From: Gammaproteobacteria bacterium
GTDB lineage: Bacteria; Pseudomonadota; Gammaproteobacteria; Steroidobacterales; Steroidobacteraceae
Assembly (NCBI GenBank): GCA_030043215.1
Contig: JASHYG010000368.1
Location: 1 to 13,217 of the forward strand
Direction of reading: 5' to 3'
Length of the DNA: 13,217 bases
Shown: positions 5,033 to 13,217 of the stretch, piece by piece
Position numbering within the stretch: the stretch's first letter is position 1
Layout: the number at the start of each line of letters is the position of its first letter
Notes under the pieces: generated by a model
The model's database searches: none
Seen by the model: the letters and a program-made list of their open reading frames with translations, nothing else
What the model was told of the DNA's origin: nothing
Program-made: the position numbers and the translations under genes

Positions 5033-7201
5033 TCACTGCGGCTGCGGGAGCTCGAACACCCAGATCGTCGCCCCGTCCCGCGGGGGATTCTGGATCTCCG
5101 GAACGAGCACGTCGAACGTTGCCGCCTCCGAGCCGCCGCGGCTCACGACCACCGCGATGTACTGCCTACCGTTGACGCTGTAGGAGATGGGACAGGCGCC
5201 CGGAACGTCATCGAGGCGGATCTGCCAGAGCGTCTGGCCTGTCGCGGCATCGTATGCCTTGAGATACCGGTCGAGCGCGCCGGCAAAGACCACGCCGCCG
5301 GCCGTCGCGAGCGTGCAGGTGGTCTCGGGCGCGCGCTGCCGCTCGATCCAAACAGGCTTGCGAGTCGCAAGGTCGAGAGCCTCGACACGGCCGAACTTGC
5401 CGTCGCTGTCGGCCCGCGCGCGGATGTACCAGTTGACGCCGGAGCTCAGATTGCCTCGCTCGCCAGCCGGCGCCGGAATGAGATCCATGCAGGACTCGAC
5501 CATCGGAACGTAGACCACCTTCGAGGCTCCGTCGTAGGACCCGGCGATCCAGTTCCGGCCGCCGCCCGGATGCGGGCAGATCGTGTGCGGCTTGCCGTCG
5601 CCCACCACGACCTCCTCATTGATGGTCTTCTCGCCGGTGCGCGGATCGATCGAGGTGACGACGTTCTGGATGCCGAGGTCCTTCGAGAACAGGTACCGGC
5701 CGGTCGCGGCATCCATGGCCTCGTAGATGCCCATCTTGCCGGAAGTGACGACGACCCTGCGCGTCGCTCCCTGCACGGGCAGATCGATCAGCTGCTGCTC
5801 GAAGGCCCAGTCGAGGTCCCACTGGTCGTTGTGCACGTGCTGGAAATGCCAGACGAGCCGGCCCGTGGCCGGGTCGATCGCGAGGGTGGAGTCGGTGTAC
5901 AGCCCGTCGTTGGTGATGCCGGGCTTGTCGACCGGATGCAGCAGCGGACCGGTGTCGTAGGTCTGTCCCACGCCGAAGTAGGCGAGATGCAGCCGCGGCT
6001 CGTAGCTTCCCGCCGTCCAGACCGACGCGCCGCTGCGCTGCTCGAGCGGCAGCCCGTTCCAGCTGTTGCCGCCCGGCTCGCCGGGACGGGCGATCGTATG
6101 GAATTGCCACAGCTCGCGTCCGGTCTTGAAGTCGAGCCCCGCAATCCAGGCGCCCCCCGGGGACTGCCCCGCGATGCCTTGCATCACCACACCCTGAGCG
6201 ACGAGCGGCCCGCCGGTAACTTGCCAGCTCTTCGTGTAGTCGGCGACGGGAGTGTCCCAGATCACGGTTCCCGTCCGCACATCGAGCGCGACGACGTGGT
6301 CGTCCGAGGTCGGCACGATCAGCCTGTCGCGATAGATCGCGAAGTTCCGCTTCACCGACAGGCGCGCATCGCTCGGCATGCGGCGCGAGTACTGCCAGAG
6401 CAGGTTGCCGGTCGCCGCATCGAGGGCTTGCACCGTGTCGCCATAGCTGCCGATGAAGAGGACTCCGTCGTGCTCGAGCGGCGTCGTCTCGTTCGGGCCG
6501 GGCGGGATGGACCAGGTCCAGGCGACGCGCAGCTCGCCCACATTGCGCCGGGTGACCTCCGTGAGAGGGCTGAAGCCGTGATCGTCGTACGTGCGGCGCC
6601 AGAGGAGCCACTCACCCGGCGGCGGATTGTCGAGCAGCGCGTCGGTGACCGGAGTGATGTGGTCGAGCGGATTCGCCAGCACGACGGGCGGCATCGGCGG
6701 CGCGAGCGGAGAGAGGGGCATGAACGGCGGCGAGGGCGCGACCGGGCTGTAGGGAATCCTCAACGCCGCGAGCCGCACGGGGTCCACGGGCAGGCTCGTG
6801 CTCCCCGCCTGGACTCCGTTCACCTGCACGAGGTACGCAACGAGCTGCGCAACCTTCTCCGGTGAGAGGGAGCCCGGCTTCGACGGGGGCATGCGGGTGC
6901 GCACGTAGGTGAAGAGCGTCTCCACGGTCTTGCCGCTCCAGTCCTGGCTGAAGCGGTTGCCATTGAGTGCGCCCGCGAACTCGCTGCCGCTCAGATTCTG
7001 GCCGTGGCAGCTCGCGCAGGTCGTCGCATACGCTGTCCTTCCCTGCGCGGCCTGAGCCGCTGTGAATGTTGCGGGTGTGCCGCGCTGGAACCGGCGCGCG
7101 CCGGTTCGAGGCGCCTGCGCGACCGCCGTCGCCGCGAGCAGCGCGGCGCCAGCCGCCGCCAGGATCCGCGTGAGAGACCGTTGGGAGGGCATGGCCGTCA
7201 C
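5033..7201 (-). CDS. Fused cytochrome c-PQQ dehydrogenase (methanol/ethanol-type quinohaemoprotein, haem domain at the N-terminus)
   Basis: A 722-residue exported enzyme. Residues 1-29 are a signal peptide ending AVAQA. The cytochrome c domain (about 48-127) has CASCH (62-66) and Met104 in RTRMPP as the likely second haem ligand. A proline-rich linker (about 138-180) leads to an eight-bladed-type propeller (190-720). At least seven W-motifs of the form xALDxxTGxxxW are visible, at 257-271, 303-317, 353-367, 439-453, 493-507, 606-620 and 647-661. Family members oxidise alcohols, aldehydes or sugars in the periplasm and hand electrons to haem c. Unlike classical quinohaemoprotein alcohol dehydrogenases, the haem domain precedes the propeller, and no adjacent Cys-Cys pair is present. 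The GTG start at 7201 overlaps the upstream stop by four bases (GTGA); an ATG at 7192 is the alternative, and neither has a strong Shine-Dalgarno. Substrate unknown; no PQQ biosynthesis gene is in the window. Confidence 0.92.
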   Translation of the reverse strand: MTAMPSQRSLTRILAAAGAALLAATAVAQAPRTGARRFQRGTPATFTAAQAAQGRTAYATTCASCHGQNLSGSEFAGALNGNRFSQDWSGKTVETLFTYVRTRMPPSKPGSLSPEKVAQLVAYLVQVNGVQAGSTSLPVDPVRLAALRIPYSPVAPSPPFMPLSPLAPPMPPVVLANPLDHITPVTDALLDNPPPGEWLLWRRTYDDHGFSPLTEVTRRNVGELRVAWTWSIPPGPNETTPLEHDGVLFIGSYGDTVQALDAATGNLLWQYSRRMPSDARLSVKRNFAIYRDRLIVPTSDDHVVALDVRTGTVIWDTPVADYTKSWQVTGGPLVAQGVVMQGIAGQSPGGAWIAGLDFKTGRELWQFHTIARPGEPGGNSWNGLPLEQRSGASVWTAGSYEPRLHLAYFGVGQTYDTGPLLHPVDKPGITNDGLYTDSTLAIDPATGRLVWHFQHVHNDQWDLDWAFEQQLIDLPVQGATRRVVVTSGKMGIYEAMDAATGRYLFSKDLGIQNVVTSIDPRTGEKTINEEVVVGDGKPHTICPHPGGGRNWIAGSYDGASKVVYVPMVESCMDLIPAPAGERGNLSSGVNWYIRARADSDGKFGRVEALDLATRKPVWIERQRAPETTCTLATAGGVVFAGALDRYLKAYDAATGQTLWQIRLDDVPGACPISYSVNGRQYIAVVVSRGGSEAATFDVLVPEIQNPPRDGATIWVFELPQPQ

Positions 7202-8091
7202 CGCGCCGGCAAGCGCCTGGGCAGGCGCGGCAGCGTCTTCATGGTCTTGAGCTTCTCCATGTACTCGGGATACATGGTCTCCGCGCCGCCGAGGGCCGCC
7301 TGCGGAGGCACGCCGTAGCGGGCCGCAAACTCGGTGAGATAGGGATTCTGGCCCGGCAGGTAGGCCGGCACGACGCCCGGCGGGCGATCCACCTCATCCA
7401 CCGACTCGCAGGGCCACGGCGCCATCTGCTCCTGGGGGTCGTAGTGGAAGTCGGTCGTCCGGATGAAGGGCTCGGTCAGGTACACCGGGTCGTAGGTGAT
7501 CACGGCGACGGTGAGGTAGTCGCCATGTCTCATGAGGTGGGCGCTCGCGGTGGCGAGATCGCTCCGCGGCACGCCGTTCAGGCCGAACCAGTTCTCCTTG
7601 AGGTGCGTCGTGCGGATGACGAGCGTGTCTCCCTCCCAGTGACCCGTCGAGAAGCCCTGCCAGGTGTGGCGCGCATAGGGAGGAGGGTCCGCCCTGCCGT
7701 CCATCCAGATCGTCTGCTCCGCACCGTACGCCGAGAGGTGGGTGTGATACGCGATGACCTTCTGCGTGGCTCGGTCCACGTCGATCCAGATCCTGAGATC
7801 CGACGGGCCGCGCCAGCCGTAATCCGCCCCGTGCTCCCTGCACTGGTTCTCCGGCAGCTCGATCAGCTCCGCGCTCCAGCTCTCCACCCGCAGGAGCGCC
7901 GCAGCGTTGATGGGCAGCCCCATGTAGTCGCCGATCTCCGCTCCGGCCACGCGCTCCGGCATGTCCTCGTGGAAGATGGGGGCCCAGTTGCCCGTCGGAT
8001 CCTCCTGCGCGGGCGCCGCGCGCCACGCAAGCGTCAACGAAGCGAGCGCGATCGACGTTGCAATGATTTGGCCTCGACTGACCTTGTGCAC
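7198..8091 (-). CDS. Exported protein of unknown function, operon partner of the PQQ dehydrogenase
   Basis: A 297-residue protein with a signal peptide (about 1-28, ending RAAPAQ) and no further membrane segment, so it should be periplasmic. I recognise a widespread uncharacterised family, common in soil Proteobacteria and Acidobacteria, from the blocks TIWMDGR (127-133), TWQGFSTGHWEGDTLVI (143-159), NGVPRSD (172-178), RHGDYLTV (188-195) and DPVYLTEPFIRTTDF (201-215). No catalytic motif or cofactor site of a known enzyme is evident; two cysteines (84 and 228) could form a disulphide. The start is a GTG at 8091 with a G-rich stretch (GGGGGGCG) seven bases upstream. Its stop overlaps the start of the PQQ dehydrogenase in a GTGA, suggesting coupled translation and a shared role. 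It is the first gene of the pair. Confidence 0.85.
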   Translation of the reverse strand: MHKVSRGQIIATSIALASLTLAWRAAPAQEDPTGNWAPIFHEDMPERVAGAEIGDYMGLPINAAALLRVESWSAELIELPENQCREHGADYGWRGPSDLRIWIDVDRATQKVIAYHTHLSAYGAEQTIWMDGRADPPPYARHTWQGFSTGHWEGDTLVIRTTHLKENWFGLNGVPRSDLATASAHLMRHGDYLTVAVITYDPVYLTEPFIRTTDFHYDPQEQMAPWPCESVDEVDRPPGVVPAYLPGQNPYLTEFAARYGVPPQAALGGAETMYPEYMEKLKTMKTLPRLPRRLPAR

Positions 8092-8148
8092 GGCACGCCC
8101 CCCGGCGACGAGATGACCCGGCGGACGAGCCGCCCAAGCTGGAGGCTC

Positions 8149-8157
8149 GTTTTACCA
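8149..8157 (-). promoter_or_regulatory. Candidate extended -10 promoter for the exported-protein/PQQ operon
   Basis: On the minus strand TGGTAAAAC combines an extended -10 TGn with TAAAAC (4 of 6 matches). A weak -35 (CTGCCT, 8177-8172) lies 17 bases away. Transcription would begin near 8142, leaving a leader of about 50 bases. This is the only AT-rich patch in the 205-base spacer between this operon and tamA. No convincing plus-strand promoter for tamA was found there (a poor TTGCAT/CATACG pair lies at 8249-8276). Confidence 0.32.
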
Positions 8158-8296
8158 CAAGGGGCCCCCCGAGGCAGCAATCGCCAAGGAGAGGCTGCTG
8201 TGGCAGCATTTCAAGCTGAACCTGGAAGGGTCATCCCTTGCGACGCTCTTGCATCATGGCCGCCAATCGGCATACGCCTCGAACCCAGGATGCCGA

Positions 8297-10249
8297 ATGA
8301 CTCCGGCCGGTGAGCGAAGCCTTCGAGGCGTCGGGGCCCTGCTCGCGTGCGCAATTCTCGGCGGCGTCCCGCACGCACGTGCCGCCGACCCCCAGCCGTA
8401 CCGAGTCCAGCTCGTCTCGACCGGGCTGAGCGACCTCGACTCGACGGTGAAGGCCACATCGCAGCTGCAAGCGCTGCGCACGTCCGCTCCGGTCAACCCC
8501 TTCGGCCTCATCGCCCGCGCGAGGGGCGATGTGGACCGCCTGATGACCGTCCTCCAGAGCTTCGGCTACTACGCAGGCTCCGTGGTGGTCACGATCAACG
8601 GCCTCGGGCTCGATGCGCCGGACCTGGGTAATACGTTGAGGGCGCTGCCCAAGGGCACCGACGCGCACATCAAGATCGCGGTCACTCCTGGGCCGCTCTT
8701 CCGTCTCGGCCGCATCGACGTCGAGGGCGCGTTGCCTGCCGGCATGCAAGACCAGCTCGGCCTGTCGTCCGGCGCGCCGGCCGTGGCATCCGACGTGCTG
8801 GATGGCGGCACCCGGCTGCAGACGGCTCTGCAGGACCGCGGCTATGCCTTTGCGAAGGTCGCCGCTCCGGTCGCCTACGAGGATCCGCAGAAGCAAGTGC
8901 TCAACTTGACCTTCCAGGTGACGACCGGCCCGCTGGTGAGGGTGGGCGAGATCCGCTTCGAGGGGCTCCGGCGCGTGCACGAGTCCGTCGTGCGGCGGCG
9001 GCTCCTGCTGCACGTCGGCGACCCCTACGATGCGGCGAAGGTGGAGAAAGCCCGCGAGGACCTGCTGGGCCTCGGCGTGTTCTCGACGGTCAGCATCGAG
9101 CTCGCGAGCGCCCCCGACAATCTGGGACGAGTGCCCATCACCTTCAGGATGACCGAGCGAGCGCGCCACACCGTCGCTCTCACCGGCGGCTACTCGAGCG
9201 ATCTCGGCGGCAGCGGCGGCGTCACGTGGGGCAACCACAACGTCTTCGGCAATGCCGAGGAGCTCGACCTGACGGCGACCATGATCAATCTCGGAGGCAC
9301 CGCCACGACGGGCGTCGGCTACGATACGACCGCCAAGTACATCCTCCCGGACTTCGGCGCCCGCGACCAGTCGCTGCAGTTCGCGCTGAGCGGATTGAAG
9401 CAGGACCTGCAAGCCTACGATCAGACGGCCGCGAGCGCAGGTGTGACCTTGAGCCGCAAGCTCTCGAGCGTCTGGACCGTCAACGCCGGGATCTCCGGAG
9501 AGCACGAGACGGACATCCAGGAGGGGGCCACGTTCTACTACACCCTCGTGTCCCTGCCGTTCAGCATCCTTTACGACTCGACGGACCTCTCCTCGCCCCT
9601 CACCGATCCGACCCACGGCACGCGGGGCGCGCTCAACCTCACCCCGACGCGGTCGCTCGGCGAGGGCATCCAGCCGAACGCAACGTTCACCATCACGCAG
9701 GCGAACCTCGCCCACTACTTCGATCTGAGCGAGCTGCTCGGCAAGGCGCCGGGACGCACCGTGTTCGCGATGCGCGCGATGGCCGGCGTTGCGCTCGGCG
9801 CGGGCGAGTTCAGCCTGCCGCCGGACCAGCGCTTCTACGCGGGCGGCAGCGGGACGGTCCGCGGCTACCGCTATCAGGCCGTCGGCCCGCAGTTCGTGAA
9901 CGACTACAATCCAGTCGGCGGCACGAGCATGAACGCCGTCAATCTCGAGCTGCGGCAGCGCATCGGAGAGAGCTTCGGCGCGGTGCTCTTCGCCGACGGA
10001 GGCGGCGTGGGCGAGGGATTGAACCCCTTCACCCTCACGCGGCACTGCTACTCCACGCAGACCGTTCCCCCGACGCCGACCGCGGCTTCGACCGAGAAGC
10101 ACAGCGACTCATCGTGCGTCGGCATCGGCACGGGGATCCGTTACTACACGCCGATCGGCGCCATCCGTCTCGACTTCGCCATGCCGACAGTCCGGCGCGA
10201 GGATGACGATCGGTTCGAGGTCTACGTCGGCCTCGGGCAGGCTTTCTGA
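8297..10249 (+). CDS. tamA: TamA, Omp85-family outer-membrane protein of the translocation and assembly module
   Basis: A 650-residue protein. Residues 1-30 are a signal peptide (ending HARAA). Three POTRA-like domains cover roughly 33-300, and a C-terminal 16-strand Omp85 barrel fills the rest. The signature VRGY of barrel loop 6 is at 521-524 within FYAGGSGTVRGY. The last strands read IRYYTPIGAIRLDFAMP and FEVYVGLGQAF, ending in the C-terminal Phe expected of outer-membrane barrels. TamA works with inner-membrane-anchored TamB to insert or supply material to the outer membrane (autotransporters and related barrels; for TamB-like proteins also lipid transport). The ATG at 8297 has AGGA six bases upstream and starts the signal peptide; an in-frame TTG at 8249 would add 16 residues. 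The loop after strand 13 holds Cys584 and Cys607. tamB follows with a one-base overlap, which supports TamA over BamA. Confidence 0.93.
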   Translation: MTPAGERSLRGVGALLACAILGGVPHARAADPQPYRVQLVSTGLSDLDSTVKATSQLQALRTSAPVNPFGLIARARGDVDRLMTVLQSFGYYAGSVVVTINGLGLDAPDLGNTLRALPKGTDAHIKIAVTPGPLFRLGRIDVEGALPAGMQDQLGLSSGAPAVASDVLDGGTRLQTALQDRGYAFAKVAAPVAYEDPQKQVLNLTFQVTTGPLVRVGEIRFEGLRRVHESVVRRRLLLHVGDPYDAAKVEKAREDLLGLGVFSTVSIELASAPDNLGRVPITFRMTERARHTVALTGGYSSDLGGSGGVTWGNHNVFGNAEELDLTATMINLGGTATTGVGYDTTAKYILPDFGARDQSLQFALSGLKQDLQAYDQTAASAGVTLSRKLSSVWTVNAGISGEHETDIQEGATFYYTLVSLPFSILYDSTDLSSPLTDPTHGTRGALNLTPTRSLGEGIQPNATFTITQANLAHYFDLSELLGKAPGRTVFAMRAMAGVALGAGEFSLPPDQRFYAGGSGTVRGYRYQAVGPQFVNDYNPVGGTSMNAVNLELRQRIGESFGAVLFADGGGVGEGLNPFTLTRHCYSTQTVPPTPTAASTEKHSDSSCVGIGTGIRYYTPIGAIRLDFAMPTVRREDDDRFEVYVGLGQAF

Positions 10250-13217
10250 TGCGCCGCGCCGTACGGAGAGCCGCCTGGACCGTCGCCACTCTCGTGGCGC
10301 TGATTCTCGTGGCAGCGGGCGGCATCCTCATCGCGGCCAACACGGCTGGCGGCTGCAGCCTCATCGAGCAATTGACGGCGAGGCTCACGGGCGGGCACGT
10401 GCGAATCTCGGGACTCTCGGGCTCCCTGCCCTCCGCCGTCGAGGCGGAAGAGCTGGCGCTGAGCGACGACCGCGGCGTCTGGCTCACCGCGCAAGGCATC
10501 TCGCTGCGCTGGTCGCCGCTGCGCTTCGCCGCCTGGCACGTGCAGGCCGCGAGCCTCCACGTCGCCCGTCTCGACATGGCGCGGCTTCCGGTGACGAATC
10601 CTTCGCCCTCCTCCGGAGGCGCCGTGAAGATGCCGCGCATCGACGTGGCGCAGTTCAGCTTCGACACCCTGGTGCTCGAGCCGGCGCTCGTGGGCACGCG
10701 CGCCTCGCTCGCGGTGCGGGGCAGCGCGCATCTGAGATCCGTGGAGGATATGACCGGCAGCGTTACGGCGCACCGCACCGACGGCAACGGCGACTACGAG
10801 CTCGCCTTGCACTTCGACCGCTCCCGGATGGACGCGACGCTGCGGCTCGAGGAGCCCGCGAGCGGGCCGCTCGAGCACCTGGTCCAGCTGCCGGGGCTCG
10901 GCGCGCTCGATGTGACCGCGAGCCTCGAGGGGCCTCGGACGGCGGAGCGCATCGAGCTTCGCGGACACGTGGGCAGTCTCAGCGCGAGTGCGCAGGGGAC
11001 CGTTGATCTGGAGCACCGCTCGGCCGAGCTCGACTACTCGCTCGACTCCGCGGCGATCGCGCCTCGTCCCGATCTCTCGTGGCGGAGCGTCAGCCTGCAA
11101 GGAAGCTGGCACGGACCGCTCACGGGCCCTCAATCGAGTGCGCACCTGCTGATCGATGGGCTCGAGATCCCAGGGCACGTGGGGCTCGGCATGCTCGACG
11201 CGAGCCTCGGGGCCGCGGGTGGAGCGCTCACGCTTCGTGCGTCGGCGAGCGGGCTCGTGCTGCCCGGCCCTGCGCCGCGGCTGCTCGCCGGCGCTCCGAT
11301 CCAGCTCGATGCCACGCTGCATCTGGATGAGCCCACGCATCCGATCGAGATCGTGGCGAGCCAGCGCCTGGTCTCGCTGCGGGCGCGAGCCGTCACCACC
11401 GGCGAGCGAAGCGTGACCTTCGACGTGCGCATACCCGATGTCGCCCCTTTCACGGCGCTCGCGGGCGGGACATCGGCATCTCGCGGACTGAAGGGCGTCT
11501 CGGGCAGCCTCGCCGCAAGCGGGAAGCTCGCGGAGACCGCGGCGGGCGCCCGGCTCGATATCGATGCGACAACCGCCGGCCTGCGCGCGCCGCCCGCGCT
11601 CGCGAGTCTGCTCGGGAAGGCCCTGCGGCTGCAGCTCTCGGGCAGCTGGACGGATCGATCCGTCGAGGTGGAGCGGCTGCTCCTCACCGGAGAAGCTCTC
11701 TCCTTCTCGGGAAACGGGGCTGCCGAGCTGGCGGCCGCAGACACGCCCGCCGCAGCGGGATCGCAGAGCGGCTTGCCGTCGCTGCGCGCGCGCTGGAATC
11801 TCTCCGTGCCCGCTCTCGCGGCAGTCTCGCCCGCGCTGAGCGGCACACTCCATCTCTCCGGTGAGCTGTCCGGGCCGATCCGCGCGCTCGCCGCGCAAGT
11901 CCAGGCGTCGTCGACTCTGTCCGTTCGAGGCTCTCCGCAGGGCGCTCTCGATGCGAGCCTCCAGCTGCGCGGCCTTCCGTCCGCCCTCACCGGCTCGCTG
12001 CAGGCGCAAGGCAGCTTTGGCGGCGCCCCGCTCGACCTGCAGGCCTCCGTGGAGCGCGGCCGTAACGGCCTGTTCCATCTCGTCGTGCAGCGCACTGACT
12101 GGAAGAGCGTGCACCTCGACGCGAACGTGACGACGGGCACCGACCTGGCGCAGGGCCGCGGGAGCCTCAACCTCGACATCGGCCGCCTGGCCGATCTGCA
12201 GCCGCTCATCGGAAAGCCGTTCGAGGGCAGCGTCGCAGGAAGCGTGACGCTGAGCCCCGATACGGGCCGCACGCACGCGCAGCTGCGGGTGGAAGCGCAC
12301 AACGTCGGAGACTCGGGCGTCGTGGCCAACGCCCTGCTCACCGGCTCCGGACCCATTGATGCCCTGCCGCTCACTCTCGCGGTGCAATCTCCGGATGTGC
12401 GCGGCTCGCCGGCGACCCTCGACGCCGCCGCGCGACTGGGCATCGTGAGCCGCGTGCTCACGCTCGAGAAGGTCGAGGCCGGCTATCGCGGCGCCACCCT
12501 GCGGCTGCTCTCGCCCACACGCGTCGCATTCAGGGATGGGCTGCGGGTGAGCGGGCTCAAGCTCGGAGTGCAGCACGCGATTCTGTCGGCCGAAGGAGAG
12601 ATCTCCCCGGCGCTCAACCTCAGAGCGTCCGTGAGCCGCGTCGATGCCGCGCTGGTCGATGCCTTCGCTCCGGATCTGCTCGCACAGGGCACGCTCACCG
12701 CCGAGGCGCGGCTCACGGGCACGCTGTCGGCTCCCAAGGGACACGCAACGCTCGAGGTGAGTGGATTACGGATGGCGAACAGCACCGCGCGGGACCTGCC
12801 GGCGCTCAACCTGAGGAGCAGCGCGCAGCTCGGGGGAACCGCGGCGCAGGTCGATGCGCAGCTCACTGCCGGCCGCGCATCGCAGCTCAAGCTGACGGGG
12901 CAGGCGCCGCTCACCGCCGCGGGCACGCTGAGCCTCGAGCTTTCCGGAAAGCTCGACGCCGCCCTCGCCAATCCGCTGCTCGAGGCACACGGCGAGCGCG
13001 CCGCGGGCACCTTCACGGTCAATGCCACGGTGACGGGCCCTGCCCAGGCGCCCGAGATCGGCGGCAGCATCGAGCTCGCCCGCGGCGACATCCGCGACTA
13101 CGCGCAGGGCGTGCACTTCGACGATATCAGCGCGCGGCTCACCGGCGGCCAGGGGATCCTCCGCATCGCGAGCCTCACCGCGCACGCGGGGGCGGGCGAG
13201 GTGTCGATGAGCGGCAC
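10249..13217 (+). CDS. tamB: TamB, inner-membrane-anchored TAM component (partial, C-terminus beyond the window)
   Basis: The frame stays open from an ATG at 10249 to the right edge (989 codons visible); the C-terminal DUF490/TamB domain, if present, is not seen. Residues 9-30 form a membrane anchor after the basic MRRAVRR. An AsmA-like start follows (LTGGHVRISGLSGSLPSAV, 47-65), then many short beta-strand repeats typical of the long beta-taco of TamB-like proteins that spans the periplasm. Recurrent LxxxGxLxxxLxLxG patterns are visible. TamB partners TamA and is thought to guide hydrophobic substrates across the periplasm. The start overlaps the tamA stop in TGATG, and AGG in the tamA end lies 7 bases upstream, so translation is probably coupled. 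Composition is Ala/Leu/Ser-rich with almost no Cys, as expected for the family. Confidence 0.92.
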   Translation, partial: MRRAVRRAAWTVATLVALILVAAGGILIAANTAGGCSLIEQLTARLTGGHVRISGLSGSLPSAVEAEELALSDDRGVWLTAQGISLRWSPLRFAAWHVQAASLHVARLDMARLPVTNPSPSSGGAVKMPRIDVAQFSFDTLVLEPALVGTRASLAVRGSAHLRSVEDMTGSVTAHRTDGNGDYELALHFDRSRMDATLRLEEPASGPLEHLVQLPGLGALDVTASLEGPRTAERIELRGHVGSLSASAQGTVDLEHRSAELDYSLDSAAIAPRPDLSWRSVSLQGSWHGPLTGPQSSAHLLIDGLEIPGHVGLGMLDASLGAAGGALTLRASASGLVLPGPAPRLLAGAPIQLDATLHLDEPTHPIEIVASQRLVSLRARAVTTGERSVTFDVRIPDVAPFTALAGGTSASRGLKGVSGSLAASGKLAETAAGARLDIDATTAGLRAPPALASLLGKALRLQLSGSWTDRSVEVERLLLTGEALSFSGNGAAELAAADTPAAAGSQSGLPSLRARWNLSVPALAAVSPALSGTLHLSGELSGPIRALAAQVQASSTLSVRGSPQGALDASLQLRGLPSALTGSLQAQGSFGGAPLDLQASVERGRNGLFHLVVQRTDWKSVHLDANVTTGTDLAQGRGSLNLDIGRLADLQPLIGKPFEGSVAGSVTLSPDTGRTHAQLRVEAHNVGDSGVVANALLTGSGPIDALPLTLAVQSPDVRGSPATLDAAARLGIVSRVLTLEKVEAGYRGATLRLLSPTRVAFRDGLRVSGLKLGVQHAILSAEGEISPALNLRASVSRVDAALVDAFAPDLLAQGTLTAEARLTGTLSAPKGHATLEVSGLRMANSTARDLPALNLRSSAQLGGTAAQVDAQLTAGRASQLKLTGQAPLTAAGTLSLELSGKLDAALANPLLEAHGERAAGTFTVNATVTGPAQAPEIGGSIELARGDIRDYAQGVHFDDISARLTGGQGILRIASLTAHAGAGEVSMSG

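Noticed and set aside
5570..6865. 431-residue open frame on the plus strand opposite the PQQ dehydrogenase
   Set aside because: Shadow of the dehydrogenase codons; no ribosome binding site or domain.
7444..8313. 289-residue open frame on the plus strand ending inside the tamA start
   Set aside because: Opposite the exported-protein gene and of shadow-type composition; its last codons give a seven-residue mini-ORF (8290-8313) over the tamA start that lacks its own evidence.
8231..10102. 623-residue open frame on the minus strand opposite tamA
   Set aside because: Low-complexity Arg/Ala/Glu/His sequence with no recognisable fold; tamA is well supported on the other strand.
10222..12744. 840-residue open frame on the minus strand opposite tamB
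   Set aside because: Arg/Gly/Ala/Glu-rich translation with no domain, mirroring tamB codon bias. Long antisense frames are expected in GC-rich genes, and tamB is clearly the coding strand.

Overview
This is a high-GC window that reads as bacterial, most likely proteobacterial. The best anchor is the tamA-tamB pair at the right end (Omp85 outer-membrane protein plus inner-membrane-anchored partner), which is typical of Gram-negative bacteria and above all Proteobacteria. Periplasmic PQQ/cytochrome c enzymes, a membrane-anchored M23 peptidase and a single-RRM protein fit a free-living, GC-rich gammaproteobacterium (a Steroidobacter-, Nevskia- or Xanthomonas-like lineage). That placement is an inference from gene content and base composition, not a sequence search. 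No tRNA, rRNA, CRISPR array, transposase or integrase was seen. The only repeats are short local duplications and inverted repeats.

Layout. (1) 1-621, minus: the N-terminal part of an exported cytochrome c / PQQ-propeller protein resembling polyvinyl-alcohol dehydrogenases, cut by the window edge, with a plausible sigma-70 promoter at 687-715. (2) 821-1399, plus: a DJ-1/PfpI-family protein. Its end overlaps by 11 bp the end of (3) 1389-2813, minus: a membrane-anchored M23 (LytM-type) endopeptidase. (4) 2864-3613, plus: an MTA/SAH nucleosidase that diverges from the peptidase gene across only 50 bp. (5) 3674-4096, minus: a conserved protein of unknown function. (6) A 306-bp divergent spacer (4097-4402) with several inverted repeats leads into (7) 4403-4687, plus: a glycine/arginine-tailed single-RRM RNA-binding protein. 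(8) 4785-4982, plus: a 65-residue membrane protein with two conserved-looking cysteines. (9) 5033-7201 and 7198-8091, minus: a two-gene operon with a 4-base GTGA stop/start overlap. Its first gene encodes an exported protein of unknown function and its second a fused cytochrome c-PQQ dehydrogenase. (10) 8297-10249 and 10249-13217, plus: tamA and tamB (tamB runs off the window), with a 1-base overlap.

Functional picture. Most products act in the envelope: two PQQ/haem-c oxidoreductases with an exported companion (substrate oxidation feeding electrons to the respiratory chain), a murein-type peptidase, and the TAM system linking inner and outer membranes. The DJ-1 protein, the nucleosidase and the RRM protein are cytosolic housekeeping or stress functions. 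Gene pairs are mostly convergent or divergent, so only the PQQ pair and tamAB look like operons. The parts least explained by known biology are the exported protein coupled to the PQQ enzyme, the structured spacer upstream of the RRM gene, and the short tandem duplications across two stop codons.
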